Shown in pieces: positions 17,817 through 26,548 of a stretch of DNA of 64,000 bases. Made by a program: the position numbers and the translations under genes. This DNA comes from Candidatus Cloacimonas sp. GTDB lineage: Bacteria; Cloacimonadota; Cloacimonadia; Cloacimonadales; Cloacimonadaceae. A model generated the notes under the pieces. It saw nothing but the letters and a program-made list of their open reading frames with translations. It had not been told where the DNA came from and ran no database searches. The stretch covers positions 107,933 to 171,932 of the forward strand of contig DAONFA010000002.1 in assembly GCA_035403355.1 (NCBI GenBank), read 5' to 3'. The first letter of the stretch is position 1. Each line of letters starts with the position of its first letter.

Positions 17817-18554
17817 ATGATAAAAAAAATTGCCTACCCTCAGCTGAGTAATGAACGCCTGCGCTATCTTGCCAAACTGAAACAAAAGAAATATCGCTTG
17901 CAGGAAGAACTGGTAATCGTTGAAGGTAAAAGAACATTGGCACAGCTTTTTACTTGGGGAATTAAACCCCGGGAATTATACCTCGTTGAAGGTGAGCCAA
18001 CTGTCTCCACAGAAATTATTTATACAGTTTCGGAGCAGGGAATGAAACGACTTTGTGATTCTGAACAGCCGCAAAAAATAGCAGGCCTTTTCTCCCTGCC
18101 CAAACCCCGGAAAACAGCTTTTCAGAAGGCATTTTATCTGGATGATATTAGCGATCCCGGAAATTTGGGAACAATTTTCAGAATTGCCGCTGCTTTTAAT
18201 ATTGATTGTTTAATCCTATCTCCTGATAGCTGTGAAGTAAGCTCTCCTAAAGTGATTCGTACCTCTTTGGGAGCTGTTTATCAAGTTCCATTTATCTTTT
18301 GTAAGGCGGAAAATCTGCAGAAGCTGAAAGCATCTGTCTTTGCTTTAGATATGCAAGGGAAAATTCCTTTGGCTAATTTCACTCCTCCTGCAGAACCATT
18401 CATTGTTGCTTTGGGCAATGAAACTAAGGGTCTGTCTGAGGAAGTTTTGCAGATAGCCAAAAAAATAATCTCTATTCCTATGCCGGGGAAAATGGAATCC
18501 CTGAATGTATCTGCCTCTGCTGCCGTTTTAGCTTACATCCTTAGTCAGAACTAA
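17817..18554 (+). CDS. TrmH/SpoU-family RNA 2'-O-methyltransferase
   Basis: A 245-residue SPOUT-class enzyme that methylates ribose 2'-OH in rRNA or tRNA with S-adenosylmethionine. The N-terminal 100 residues form the substrate-binding domain (LRYLAKLKQKKYR, VEGKRTLAQL). The catalytic domain shows motif 1 DDISDPGNLGTIFRIA, motif 2 VALGNETKGLS and motif 3 IPMPGKMESLNVSASAAVLAY, which form the knot. The ATG at 17817 follows AAGGA at 6 bases. It stands alone downstream of the DnaA-box cluster. The precise nucleotide target is unknown. Confidence 0.93.
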   Translation: MIKKIAYPQLSNERLRYLAKLKQKKYRLQEELVIVEGKRTLAQLFTWGIKPRELYLVEGEPTVSTEIIYTVSEQGMKRLCDSEQPQKIAGLFSLPKPRKTAFQKAFYLDDISDPGNLGTIFRIAAAFNIDCLILSPDSCEVSSPKVIRTSLGAVYQVPFIFCKAENLQKLKASVFALDMQGKIPLANFTPPAEPFIVALGNETKGLSEEVLQIAKKIISIPMPGKMESLNVSASAAVLAYILSQN

Positions 18555-18585
18555 TTTGATGTAACTACTGAATAGAAATTATAAT

Positions 18586-19089
18586 CTATTTGTTTTTCAG
18601 TAATCCTTTTTTAGTAACAAACTCTAAAACATAATCACTATCCTGGCATTTTTCCAGGATGTCATAATTATTTTTCAGAAAGGGTATTTTTTTAAGGGAA
18701 ATACTTTTCTGATCTAAAATCTCTATGAGGACAGTAGGAACGAAATACAAATCAAAAGTATTATTATTCAGAGCTTTTACACCAATGACCACATCAGCCG
18801 TTTTAGAGGATTGGATATAAGTTTTTGCCGATGATTTATACTCTCTATCTACACCACCTCTACTACCGCCGGTAAATGATATTTGCTTAGAAGAAGTTTT
18901 AACTTGAGCTCTTATTATCTTTTCTTTACCATCATCAGGAAGAACAATAATAATATCATAAGGTGATAGAGGCAAATCAACCAACGATACATTCTGGAAT
19001 TTCTTCATTAGTAAACCGACGACGATATGCTCATTTGCAAAGCCCTCAACCGCTGCCTGTTTTCCTTTTTCTTCTTTTATCTCAGGCAT
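18586..19089 (-). CDS. PD-(D/E)XK nuclease-like protein, putative type II restriction endonuclease
   Basis: A 167-residue protein coupled to the DNA methyltransferase by an 8-bp overlap. It has a restriction-like nuclease core: E20 in a first helix, SPYD (D45), then a strand ending AQVKTSS with Q62 and K64, the QxK variant of the PD-(D/E)XK motif. Its size and pairing with a methylase point to a restriction enzyme, although a holliday-junction-like or group I intron-type nuclease of the same fold cannot be excluded. The recognition sequence cannot be predicted. Confidence 0.7.
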   Translation of the reverse strand: MPEIKEEKGKQAAVEGFANEHIVVGLLMKKFQNVSLVDLPLSPYDIIIVLPDDGKEKIIRAQVKTSSKQISFTGGSRGGVDREYKSSAKTYIQSSKTADVVIGVKALNNNTFDLYFVPTVLIEILDQKSISLKKIPFLKNNYDILEKCQDSDYVLEFVTKKGLLKNK

Positions 19090-20494
19090 TTTCTCGTTTC
19101 CTCAAAACAATTATGTAGTCCCGATTGATTCTTTCTTCCCTCGGGACTTTGATAAAATGCTTTATTATTTCTGAAATAAACCATATTTCAATATCAAAAC
19201 CTACTTGTTCAGCAAGTAGGCAAATATATTTCCATGTCTCAAATAAATATCCTCTGATTCTATTATTACCAACAGCAATAACATATCTCTTTCCTGGTTT
19301 TAGCAAACGAAATACTTCGCTCAGATTATCTTTCATATCTACTAAGTATTTATAAGCAATAAAGCTGCGTTTTTTATCCAGTTTATAGATATCCATAAGG
19401 ATTTGATCTATTTGATTTATGCCAGTGAGGTGCATTTCAGAATAATCTGAAACAGTTACTGTTTCCGTTCCTATATGTTTTCTTTTTAAGGGGGTTAAAG
19501 AACCTTTTTCCAAATCCAGCCAGTATAATTCCAATTGATGCGTTCGGGGATAATCCACTGCATTTACATAAGGAGGTGAAGTGATTGCCAAGTCAATAGA
19601 ATTATTACTTAATTGAATTGACCTTGCTTCCGAATCAGGAAGGATAATACATTGGGAACAGGAAGAACTGATGTTATAAAATTCTTCCATTTTGTAGGAG
19701 TTAATTAGCAAGGTCTCAATAAATTTGGAAATTGCCAAGGAAGGATAGATATTCTTTTGTAGTTTTTTTCTTACTACTGTTCTGGTGCAACCGTCGTCTG
19801 CATTAGAAACAGTCCTGATGATAGAAGAAAAACAGATAAGGTAAAAATCTAATAAATCCTTATCAAAGGTTAAATCGTAGATTGTCTGCTTTATGTATGC
19901 TAATTCATAGATAATATAATCCTCAAACCATGTATCTCTATAGGGGAAAACAGGTATTTCATCTTTCTTGACGAAATTTGGAGAGTAATTTTCCAGCATA
20001 TTTAAGATGTTTTTATTCGTCTGATATATTATTCGGGGATGGATAGGTGTGGTCTTTACCTTGATCAATAATCGGCAGAAATCTTCAACATCTACAGCAT
20101 AAGTGTTTCTACCCTGTAATATTGCTTCCAGATTAGTTGTCCCACTTCCAGCAAAAGGATCAAGAACTGTTTCTCCTGCTATTGAATACTTTTGAATTAA
20201 CCAACGAGGTAATTCCGGAAAGAACTTAGCAGGATATTTGTGGATACCATGCAGATACTTGGATTGATCAGAACTGATGAAAAGAAAACTGTCACTTGTA
20301 TTTACAGGTAAAGAAACAGGTATATTGCCAGCTACTTTTATAATGCATTCTCCAAATTCATTTTGAATTGGTTCTATAGAAGATGTTTCAATAGCGGTTA
20401 GCTGAGAATAGTTATGTTTATTGCTATAATACTTTATTTTTTTTTGGACATTTTCTTTTAAGCTATCAAGGTCTATCGCTTTATATGCTACCAT
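19082..20494 (-). CDS. Site-specific DNA methyltransferase (amino-methylating, TSPPY type)
   Basis: A 470-residue DNA methylase. The SAM-binding motif I is DPFAGSGTT (112-120), the catalytic motif IV is TSPPY (305-309), which marks N4-cytosine or N6-adenine methylation, and HKYPAKF lies near residue 85. Motif I precedes motif IV, so the large insertion between them is probably the target-recognition region. A TTAGGAG ribosome site precedes the ATG. With the downstream nuclease it forms a compact type II restriction-modification module read against its neighbours, so it was perhaps gained by transfer. Confidence 0.88.
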   Translation of the reverse strand: MVAYKAIDLDSLKENVQKKIKYYSNKHNYSQLTAIETSSIEPIQNEFGECIIKVAGNIPVSLPVNTSDSFLFISSDQSKYLHGIHKYPAKFFPELPRWLIQKYSIAGETVLDPFAGSGTTNLEAILQGRNTYAVDVEDFCRLLIKVKTTPIHPRIIYQTNKNILNMLENYSPNFVKKDEIPVFPYRDTWFEDYIIYELAYIKQTIYDLTFDKDLLDFYLICFSSIIRTVSNADDGCTRTVVRKKLQKNIYPSLAISKFIETLLINSYKMEEFYNISSSCSQCIILPDSEARSIQLSNNSIDLAITSPPYVNAVDYPRTHQLELYWLDLEKGSLTPLKRKHIGTETVTVSDYSEMHLTGINQIDQILMDIYKLDKKRSFIAYKYLVDMKDNLSEVFRLLKPGKRYVIAVGNNRIRGYLFETWKYICLLAEQVGFDIEIWFISEIIKHFIKVPREERINRDYIIVLRKRENA

Positions 20495-20763
20495 TCTTAA
20501 CTCCTAAATACATTTCTAATTTATCAAAGAAATCTGTCAAGAAAAACGAATTCTTTTTTATTTGGATGTATTACTGCCAAGTTTCCATTGGCTATACACA
20601 ACCAAGGATTAAATTTACTACCTTGATGTAGCTTAAAAATGTATGATTAAGAAGGAATCTGGAACCTTTATCGGTGATAATATCGGTGAAAAAAAATAAT
20701 TTGCCCTTGACAAATTTATAATTATATTTCCAAGTGTAATTGTGTTATAAAAGGAGTGTGATT

Positions 20764-20964
20764 ATGGAAAATTTCCTTGCTGAAAGGATACTATGTTTAC
20801 CCGAAGGATATTCTTCAGAGCTGTTCTGCAAAATAAAAATACCATTGAAGAGAAGCGTCATCTATTACTATGAAACCTGGCTTGGTGTTTCAAAAATGGC
20901 GCAAGGTTCACATTTCTATCAACTACATTATAAATATAAGACCCGGACAGGTGTCTTAATATAA
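20764..20964 (+). CDS. Hypothetical 66-residue protein
   Basis: A short frame with a good ribosome site (AAGGAG, 7 bases before the ATG) and a TTGACA about 50 bases upstream. The protein MENFLAERILCLPEGYSS... has no recognised motif or membrane segment. It ends 12 bases before the TRL-like lipoprotein gene, which has its own ribosome site, so the two may be one transcript. Confidence 0.4.
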   Translation: MENFLAERILCLPEGYSSELFCKIKIPLKRSVIYYYETWLGVSKMAQGSHFYQLHYKYKTRTGVLI

Positions 20965-20976
20965 GGAGAAACAAAA

Positions 20977-21258
20977 ATGAAACAACTTCCAAAACTTCTC
21001 GCAGTAGTGCTGTTACTGGCAATCATCAGTTCCTGCACAATGAATTTACCTGTTTGCGCTACTTCAAACCCAACAGGGGAAAAGCAAGGTGTTTATACCC
21101 AAGTAAGTATTTTGGGTTTTCTTCCTGTTGCGAATAAAAATGGGGCTATAGCCAAAGCAGCGGAAAATGGTGGTATAACCAATATTTCTACCGTGGATTA
21201 TAACGCTACCTGGCTTCTCTTTCTGACAAAGTATGACACCATTGTAACAGGAAATTGA
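20977..21258 (+). CDS. TRL-like family lipoprotein
   Basis: A 93-residue protein with a lipobox (IISSC, C20) and the TRL-family body: GVYTQVSILGFLPVANKNG, then KAAENGGITNISTVDYNATWLLF. TRL proteins (named for tRNA-associated locus) are small envelope lipoproteins of unknown role, induced by stress in some bacteria. An AAGGAG precedes the ATG. The family call rests on this GGI-STVDY pattern. No tRNA gene is beside it here. Confidence 0.75.
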   Translation: MKQLPKLLAVVLLLAIISSCTMNLPVCATSNPTGEKQGVYTQVSILGFLPVANKNGAIAKAAENGGITNISTVDYNATWLLFLTKYDTIVTGN

Positions 21259-21818
21259 TACTGTAGTGTTGTTTCCAGAGAACAGGTCTCTTTTATTTTG
21301 TTTCTGTTTTCAGTTAGGATGATAATTTCAGGAAAGGGAACAGAACATTGAGCTGTAGGAAATGAATTAGGAACGGTAACTTTGTAGTTGCCTGAAGGAT
21401 GTTTAAAAGTAAGAAAAGCTTAGCGATATTCAAATAAGACAACGGGACTTTGATATATAAGCTACGCCGGCAAAAAGATATTTTTTGTTGGAAGAGGGGT
21501 TTACGCGTATTTTCTTAATAGTTTCAGAGATAGGGAAACTATAGAAGAGCAGGAAATCCGTCTTTTACTGCCTGGGTAAGATTATTCCTTATATAAAGTA
21601 AAGCGTTTTATAATTCCTGAGCAGGCAAGTATTCAGGTAAGTTCAGGAAATATAATTACATATTTATCGGGGTCTCTAAATAAATTATCCTCTTTCTATA
21701 ATAGTTTTCCTCAGCTATGATGGAAGTTACGAAAGGGATGAGGTAAATGAAGAATTGACAAAAAAAGGGAGATGCAGGATTTGGTAATAGAAATATTTTT
21801 CCCCAGGGAGGATAACTA
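21259..21818. other. Intergenic region, possible weak terminator, no gene seen
   Basis: A 5-bp hairpin AGAGA/TCTCT (21277-21291) followed by TTTTATTTT may terminate the TRL gene. The following 500 bases hold no frame with a ribosome site and no recognisable RNA. A GGGAGG precedes tdk. Confidence 0.4.
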
Positions 21819-22382
21819 ATGCTGAATATTGTAAATCAAAAAACGGGCTGGATAGAAGTTATTTGTGGAAGTATGTTCAGTGGTAAAACAGAAGAATTGA
21901 TTCGGAGAATTAGGCGTGCGGAATATGCCAAACAAAAGGTTTTAGTTTTTAAACCGGTGATAGATAATCGTTACGATGCTAATAATATTGTATCTCATTC
22001 CCAAATGCAGGCACCTTCCATTCCTATTACTACTCCCGGAGAAATATACAGTTATCTGGATGGGGAAGTGAAAATTATTGCTATAGACGAAGCGCAGTTT
22101 TTTGATTCCTCCATAGTGGGTATCAGTAATGATTTGGCAGACCAGGGTTACCGAGTTATCATAGCGGGTTTGGATCAGGATTATAAAGGTGAGCCCTTTG
22201 GCAGTATGCCTCAGCTGATGGCGATTGCGGAATATGTTACCAAGAATTTGGCGATTTGTATGGTCTGCGGTAATCCTGCCAATAGAACTCAACGCACGGT
22301 GCATAAAGATGAACAAATTTTAGTCGGCTCTACGGAAGCTTATGAAGCAAGATGCAGAAATTGCCATGAGGTTTTAGATTGA
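21819..22382 (+). CDS. tdk: Thymidine kinase
   Basis: A 187-residue type II thymidine kinase that phosphorylates thymidine to dTMP in the pyrimidine salvage pathway. The P-loop is GSMFSGKT (17-24), the catalytic glutamate is E91 in AIDEAQFF, and the lid zinc site is C147-x2-C150 with C179-x2-C182. Length is typical. It heads a likely operon with yggT, a DivIVA gene and a purine nucleoside phosphorylase; YggT starts within its stop codon. GGGAGG lies upstream of the ATG. Confidence 0.96.
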   Translation: MLNIVNQKTGWIEVICGSMFSGKTEELIRRIRRAEYAKQKVLVFKPVIDNRYDANNIVSHSQMQAPSIPITTPGEIYSYLDGEVKIIAIDEAQFFDSSIVGISNDLADQGYRVIIAGLDQDYKGEPFGSMPQLMAIAEYVTKNLAICMVCGNPANRTQRTVHKDEQILVGSTEAYEARCRNCHEVLD

Positions 22383-22651
22383 TATATCCTACCAGTTTCA
22401 CGGGTTCCATATTATTCTTTGCTGTGCGGCTAATTCAGATTTACAATATTCTGATTATTGCAAGGGTCTTGGCTTCCTGGGTAATTCGGAATCCTTATAA
22501 CAGGTTATATCATTTTTTACTAACTATCACTGAACCGGTGTTAGGTCCTTTGCGTCGTATTTTACCCCCAATGATGGGGTTGGATTTTTCCCCGATTATA
22601 GCTTTTTTTCTACTTGATTTATTATCTCGTCTTTTAATTTCGTTAATATAA
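22379..22651 (+). CDS. YggT family membrane protein
   Basis: A 90-residue protein with two hydrophobic segments (ILFFAVRLIQIYNILIIARV and IIAFFLLDLLSRLLISLI) around the loop NPYNRLYHFLLTITEPVLGPLRRILP, the YggT signature. YggT proteins sit in the inner membrane and have been linked to cell division or ion homeostasis. The start is a TTG overlapping the tdk stop (TTGA). It precedes DivIVA as in many bacteria. Confidence 0.88.
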   Translation: MIYPTSFTGSILFFAVRLIQIYNILIIARVLASWVIRNPYNRLYHFLLTITEPVLGPLRRILPPMMGLDFSPIIAFFLLDLLSRLLISLI

Positions 22652-22664
22652 GGTGGAGGAATTA

Positions 22665-23246
22665 ATGGCACTTTTCCCTTTGGACATAAAACATCAGGAG
22701 TTTTCAACTGTAATGTTCGGTTACAGCAAAAAAGAAGTGCGTGCTTTTTTAGACCAGGTTGCTTCCGAGGTTGAGGCATTTCAGAAACAGCTGGAAAAGG
22801 AAATAGCCCGTCAGGAACAAAAACAGACCGAAGTGAAACAAGAAGCAATGCAAGCCGGAAATGCAGTAGAAGAATTAAAAAGGCGGGAAGAACTTATCAG
22901 CCGCACTCTTGTTTTTGCTGAAAAAACGAAGGCAGATATAATTGCCAACGCTCGCAAAGAAGCTGAAAACATTATTAAAGAGGCAGACCTGAAAGCAAAA
23001 AGAGCTATCCAGGAAGCGAAGCAATACTTAAGTGTTTTGGAACACCAATATTTGCAGCTTAAGGAACAAAAACGCCAGTTCCTGATCCAGTTTAAGGTGG
23101 AACTGCAAAGTTTTCAGGATAGGATTAATAAAGACCCGCTTTTAAGCAAAGACAGCGAATTAAGGTTGGATAGCGAATTCCATCAGATAAAAGAAGAAAT
23201 CATTCCTCCCGCGGATAATACAGAAACCCGAAATACAAAGGGCTAA
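22665..23246 (+). CDS. DivIVA-domain coiled-coil protein
   Basis: A 193-residue protein. The first 35 residues (PLDIKHQEF, FGYSKKEVRAFLDQV) are the DivIVA membrane-curvature domain, and residues 35-160 are a continuous coiled coil rich in Lys, Glu and Gln. Such proteins mark division sites and poles and recruit wall or division factors. The ATG at 22665 follows GGTGGAGGA; an in-frame GTG at 22653 would sit inside that ribosome site. It lies between yggT and a nucleoside phosphorylase. Confidence 0.88.
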   Translation: MALFPLDIKHQEFSTVMFGYSKKEVRAFLDQVASEVEAFQKQLEKEIARQEQKQTEVKQEAMQAGNAVEELKRREELISRTLVFAEKTKADIIANARKEAENIIKEADLKAKRAIQEAKQYLSVLEHQYLQLKEQKRQFLIQFKVELQSFQDRINKDPLLSKDSELRLDSEFHQIKEEIIPPADNTETRNTKG

Positions 23247-23249
23247 CAG

Positions 23250-24080
23250 ATGAATAGTTATATAGAAACAGCTGTCTGGTTGAAAAGCAAACTTCCCCGC
23301 AAGCCACAAATTGCAATTATTCTGGGAACGGGATTAAACAATATGGCAGAATCATTTCCGTTGCTGTATTCTATACCCTATAACCAGATTCCGGGTTTTG
23401 TTAAAAGCACTGCTCCCACTCATAAAGGAAACTTGCTATTATGTGAAGTTGGGGGAATTCCGGTTCTTTTTTTGCAGGGGCGTTTTCATTATTATGAGGG
23501 TTATGCAATGGCGGAAGTTGTTTTTCCGGTAAGGGTTTTAGCGTCTTTGGGAATAAAAGTTTTACTGGTTACCAATGCTTCCGGTAGTTTACGAAAGGAC
23601 TATTCGCCGGGAACAATTGTGCAGCTGCAGGATCATATTAACTTTATGGGCACTAATCCCTTAATAGGTATAAATGATGATATCGGGGAAAGGTTTCCTT
23701 CGTTAAATCAACCCTACGATCCTGAATTATGTTCAATGGCAGATAAAGTGGCTTTAGAACTGGAAATTGAAACAGCTAAAGGGGTCTATATAGCGGTAAC
23801 GGGACCTTCTATGGAAACGAAAGCTGAATGTTCTACTTTTGCTTTATGGGGAGCGGATATTGTAGGGATGTCCACAGTGCCGGAAGTTATTACTGCCATT
23901 CATTGCGGGTTAAGAGTTCTTGCCTATTCAATAGTTACGAACTACAGTAATCTTTTTCATAATTTAGCTCATAGTCAGGAAGAGATTCAAGCGGTAGCAT
24001 CCGTAGCCGGGGAAAAACTACAAAAGATAATAGCAGAACTGATTCCACGCCTGGCAAGGACTTTTTCATTGACACCATAA
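23250..24080 (+). CDS. Purine nucleoside phosphorylase (PNP family 1)
   Basis: A 276-residue trimeric-type enzyme that splits purine nucleosides with phosphate into base and ribose 1-phosphate. The phosphate loop GTGLNNM, the substrate stretch TNASGSL, and GPSMETKAE with GMSTVPEVI are all intact. It starts 3 bases after the DivIVA stop without a strong ribosome site, so it is probably read by coupling. Together with tdk it suggests nucleoside salvage. Preference (guanosine, inosine) is not determined. Confidence 0.92.
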   Translation: MNSYIETAVWLKSKLPRKPQIAIILGTGLNNMAESFPLLYSIPYNQIPGFVKSTAPTHKGNLLLCEVGGIPVLFLQGRFHYYEGYAMAEVVFPVRVLASLGIKVLLVTNASGSLRKDYSPGTIVQLQDHINFMGTNPLIGINDDIGERFPSLNQPYDPELCSMADKVALELEIETAKGVYIAVTGPSMETKAECSTFALWGADIVGMSTVPEVITAIHCGLRVLAYSIVTNYSNLFHNLAHSQEEIQAVASVAGEKLQKIIAELIPRLARTFSLTP

Positions 24081-24141
24081 TTGGTATTATAATGTTTGAA
24101 TAAGTTTATTTTTTAAAAGCGTAACTCCGAAGGAGAACAAA

Positions 24142-24543
24142 ATGGCAACAAAGAAGTTAGCGCCTGAAAAACTGAAATATTACGAGGAAGTAATCAGGTC
24201 TGAATTACGGGAAAGCATTGCTTATATTGAAAGTATCAACAAAGAGCAAAGCTTGGGTGCCCGGGAAAGCAGTGGCGATTTATCCAGCTATGCATATCAT
24301 CAAGCAGATCAGGGTTCGGATACAAACCTTATGGAACAAACGGTTATGATGTTGGAAGGCGAACGAGAAAAAATCCGTCATCTCAATGAAGCATTACGAA
24401 GAATTGAAGATGGAACTTACGGTATTTGTGAATTTTGCGGTGAATTTATTCAGGAATCCCGTTTGGAAGTTATTCCTTATGCTACTTGTTGTGTTGCCTG
24501 CAAAGAAAAAAATGAAGATAAAAAAAGGCGGCAACGACGGTGA
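24142..24543 (+). CDS. TraR/DksA-family zinc-finger protein
   Basis: A 133-residue DksA-like protein with a long N-terminal helical region, a DQGSDTNLMEQT turn, and a C4 zinc finger (C96-x2-C99 and C117-x2-C120, within CEFCGEFI and CCVAC). DksA relatives bind the RNA polymerase secondary channel and help ppGpp. This form is the broader TraR/DksA group. AAGGAG precedes the ATG. The lspA GTG starts inside its stop codon. Confidence 0.9.
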   Translation: MATKKLAPEKLKYYEEVIRSELRESIAYIESINKEQSLGARESSGDLSSYAYHQADQGSDTNLMEQTVMMLEGEREKIRHLNEALRRIEDGTYGICEFCGEFIQESRLEVIPYATCCVACKEKNEDKKRRQRR

Positions 24544-25106
24544 AATCATCTGGCACTAAATTCAGGACGGCTCCGGCATATTTTATTATGCTGCTGGTTT
24601 TAGTTTTAGACCAGTTAACCAAAACCTTGGTGCGGGTGAATATGGAAATGCAGGAATGCATTCCTCTTTGGCAAAATTTATTCGGTGATACTTTTATTTT
24701 AATTAGAGTGCAAAATACCGGTGCTGCTTTTTCTTTTGGTATTGGCAGCGATTTGGTTAATCGGATATTTTTCATTGGAGTTACATTGCTGGTAGTAGCC
24801 ATCATTATCTTTTTATTATATTATGCGCAGCACAAGATTCAGGTTTTCGCTTATGGTTTGATCTTAGGTGGAGCGTTTGGCAATTTGATAGATCGGGTTA
24901 TATTTGGGCCTGTAACGGATTTCTTTTCTATGGATTTTCCCGATTTTATAATGGAAAGGTTTCCCGTGTTTAACATAGCTGACAGTTCAATTTTTATCGG
25001 AGTGGTTTTGCTGATCATTGATATGATTTTTATTAAAGATAAGCAAAATACGGCTCTTGATACAGAAAAAAATATAGAAATCAGTGAGACAAATAAGGAG
25101 CTATAA
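24540..25106 (+). CDS. lspA: Lipoprotein signal peptidase II
   Basis: A 188-residue inner-membrane aspartyl protease that removes the signal peptide of prolipoproteins such as those found in this window. The catalytic aspartates are D127 in GPVTDFF and D148 in FNIADSS, with VQNTGAAFS and GNLIDR also intact and four membrane helices. The start is a GTG overlapping the dksA stop. DksA next to LspA is a common gene order. Known as the target of globomycin in the family. Confidence 0.96.
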   Translation: MKSSGTKFRTAPAYFIMLLVLVLDQLTKTLVRVNMEMQECIPLWQNLFGDTFILIRVQNTGAAFSFGIGSDLVNRIFFIGVTLLVVAIIIFLLYYAQHKIQVFAYGLILGGAFGNLIDRVIFGPVTDFFSMDFPDFIMERFPVFNIADSSIFIGVVLLIIDMIFIKDKQNTALDTEKNIEISETNKEL

Positions 25107-26540
25107 ATGAAGAATTATCTTCTCACTTTTTTGGCAATTTTCCTGGTAGCAGGAATATCTGCACAGACAGTTCTAACCTGTCACGACATTCAATATACTA
25201 CCGATCTAACAGGTAATTCACCTTACTATTCTCAAACAGTAACTGTTCAGGGTATAGTTACTTACATCATTCCCAATTCTGCTTTTTATATTGCAGACCC
25301 GGCAGGAGGTGAATGGAGCGGACTTTATGTTTTTCATAGAAACACCAGCAATGCTGTCAGCATAGGAGATCTGGTAAAGCTTACCGGAACGGTTGATGAA
25401 TATTATAACTTAACCGAATTTACCAATGTAAGCGCTTACGAAATTATTTCCCAGGGAAATGCTTTGCCGCCTTTTTTGGAAATACCTACTTCCGCTATGC
25501 CTTCCGGAACGAATCATCCGGAAAATGAAAAGTATGAAGGTGTGCTGGTCAGATTTCAGGATGTAACAATTAAATCCGTTCCGGATGGTTATGGTCAGTT
25601 TCTGATAACTGATAGCAGTAATGTTTGGGCAATGGTAGATAATGGATTATATGCTATTCCGGCAAGTTCTATAGTAGTAGGTGAGCATTGGTATATTATT
25701 CAAGGAATTGTAGATTTTCATAGCAGTGCTGGTTTTAAAGTAAATCCCCGTAATGCCAATGATATGATTAAGCAGGATACCATAGAGAATTCCATAATAA
25801 AAATCGTTAAAACCGATCCTACAACTGATCCAGCTCTGAATACCGATATCTCTATGAGTTTACTTAGCACCAAAATTAAATCCGAATGGGGAGTGATGAG
25901 TTATTCTGTTACTTTCAAAGTTAATCCCGCGGTGCTTATTTTTTCGGGATTGGATATTGATAGCACTTTAACTCATGAAATGCCTGATTTTCATATCAGT
26001 GCCGGTGGAGATACTATTAGTTGGACTTATGTTTCTCAGGATGGAATAATATCTCCAACCAATGATGCCCTGTTAATTAAAATTCTGGTGAGACCTTTAG
26101 CTTATGGAGAACACACCATTGACATTATCTCTTTCAAATATAATGATACGGAAGTTAATAACCTGATTGACGGTTCGGTTATCAGCAAGATTCAGAAAAA
26201 AATTGCCTACCTGAATATTGGCAAACAGGGAGATAAGAAAAATATCTTTAATCCGGAGAGGGGAGAGGAAATTATAATCAGCTACGGAACCAAAACCGGC
26301 TATCTTTCCAAGGCAGTAGTAAGAATTTATGATGCACAAGGTCGGTTAGTTTACACTCCTGTGCATAAAAATATAACTTCTGCCACGGGAATTGAAGAAT
26401 ATAAATGGAATGGACGGGACTCTAATATGAAATTATTGCCTCCTGGTTTATATTACTGTCATCTGGAGGTTACCGATCGCAGTAACAGCGATAAAGATAA
26501 TACCGTTCAACCCATTGTTATTAAAAGCGCTTTGAAGTGA
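25107..26540 (+). CDS. Exported protein with OB-like domain and FlgD-like C-terminus
   Basis: A 477-residue protein. A signal peptide (LLTFLAIFLVAGISA) leads into an OB-fold-like domain (residues about 40-210; VTVQGIVTYIIPNSAFYIAD, LVKLTGTVDEY), a cohesin-like beta domain (about 230-360) and a C-terminal FlgD-type domain (about 380-477; IFNPERGEE, GLYYCHLEV). It starts directly after the lspA stop. The C-terminal domain probably directs secretion or anchoring. Enzymatic activity is not indicated. Confidence 0.72.
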   Translation: MKNYLLTFLAIFLVAGISAQTVLTCHDIQYTTDLTGNSPYYSQTVTVQGIVTYIIPNSAFYIADPAGGEWSGLYVFHRNTSNAVSIGDLVKLTGTVDEYYNLTEFTNVSAYEIISQGNALPPFLEIPTSAMPSGTNHPENEKYEGVLVRFQDVTIKSVPDGYGQFLITDSSNVWAMVDNGLYAIPASSIVVGEHWYIIQGIVDFHSSAGFKVNPRNANDMIKQDTIENSIIKIVKTDPTTDPALNTDISMSLLSTKIKSEWGVMSYSVTFKVNPAVLIFSGLDIDSTLTHEMPDFHISAGGDTISWTYVSQDGIISPTNDALLIKILVRPLAYGEHTIDIISFKYNDTEVNNLIDGSVISKIQKKIAYLNIGKQGDKKNIFNPERGEEIIISYGTKTGYLSKAVVRIYDAQGRLVYTPVHKNITSATGIEEYKWNGRDSNMKLLPPGLYYCHLEVTDRSNSDKDNTVQPIVIKSALK

Positions 26541-26548
26541 GGTTTATA

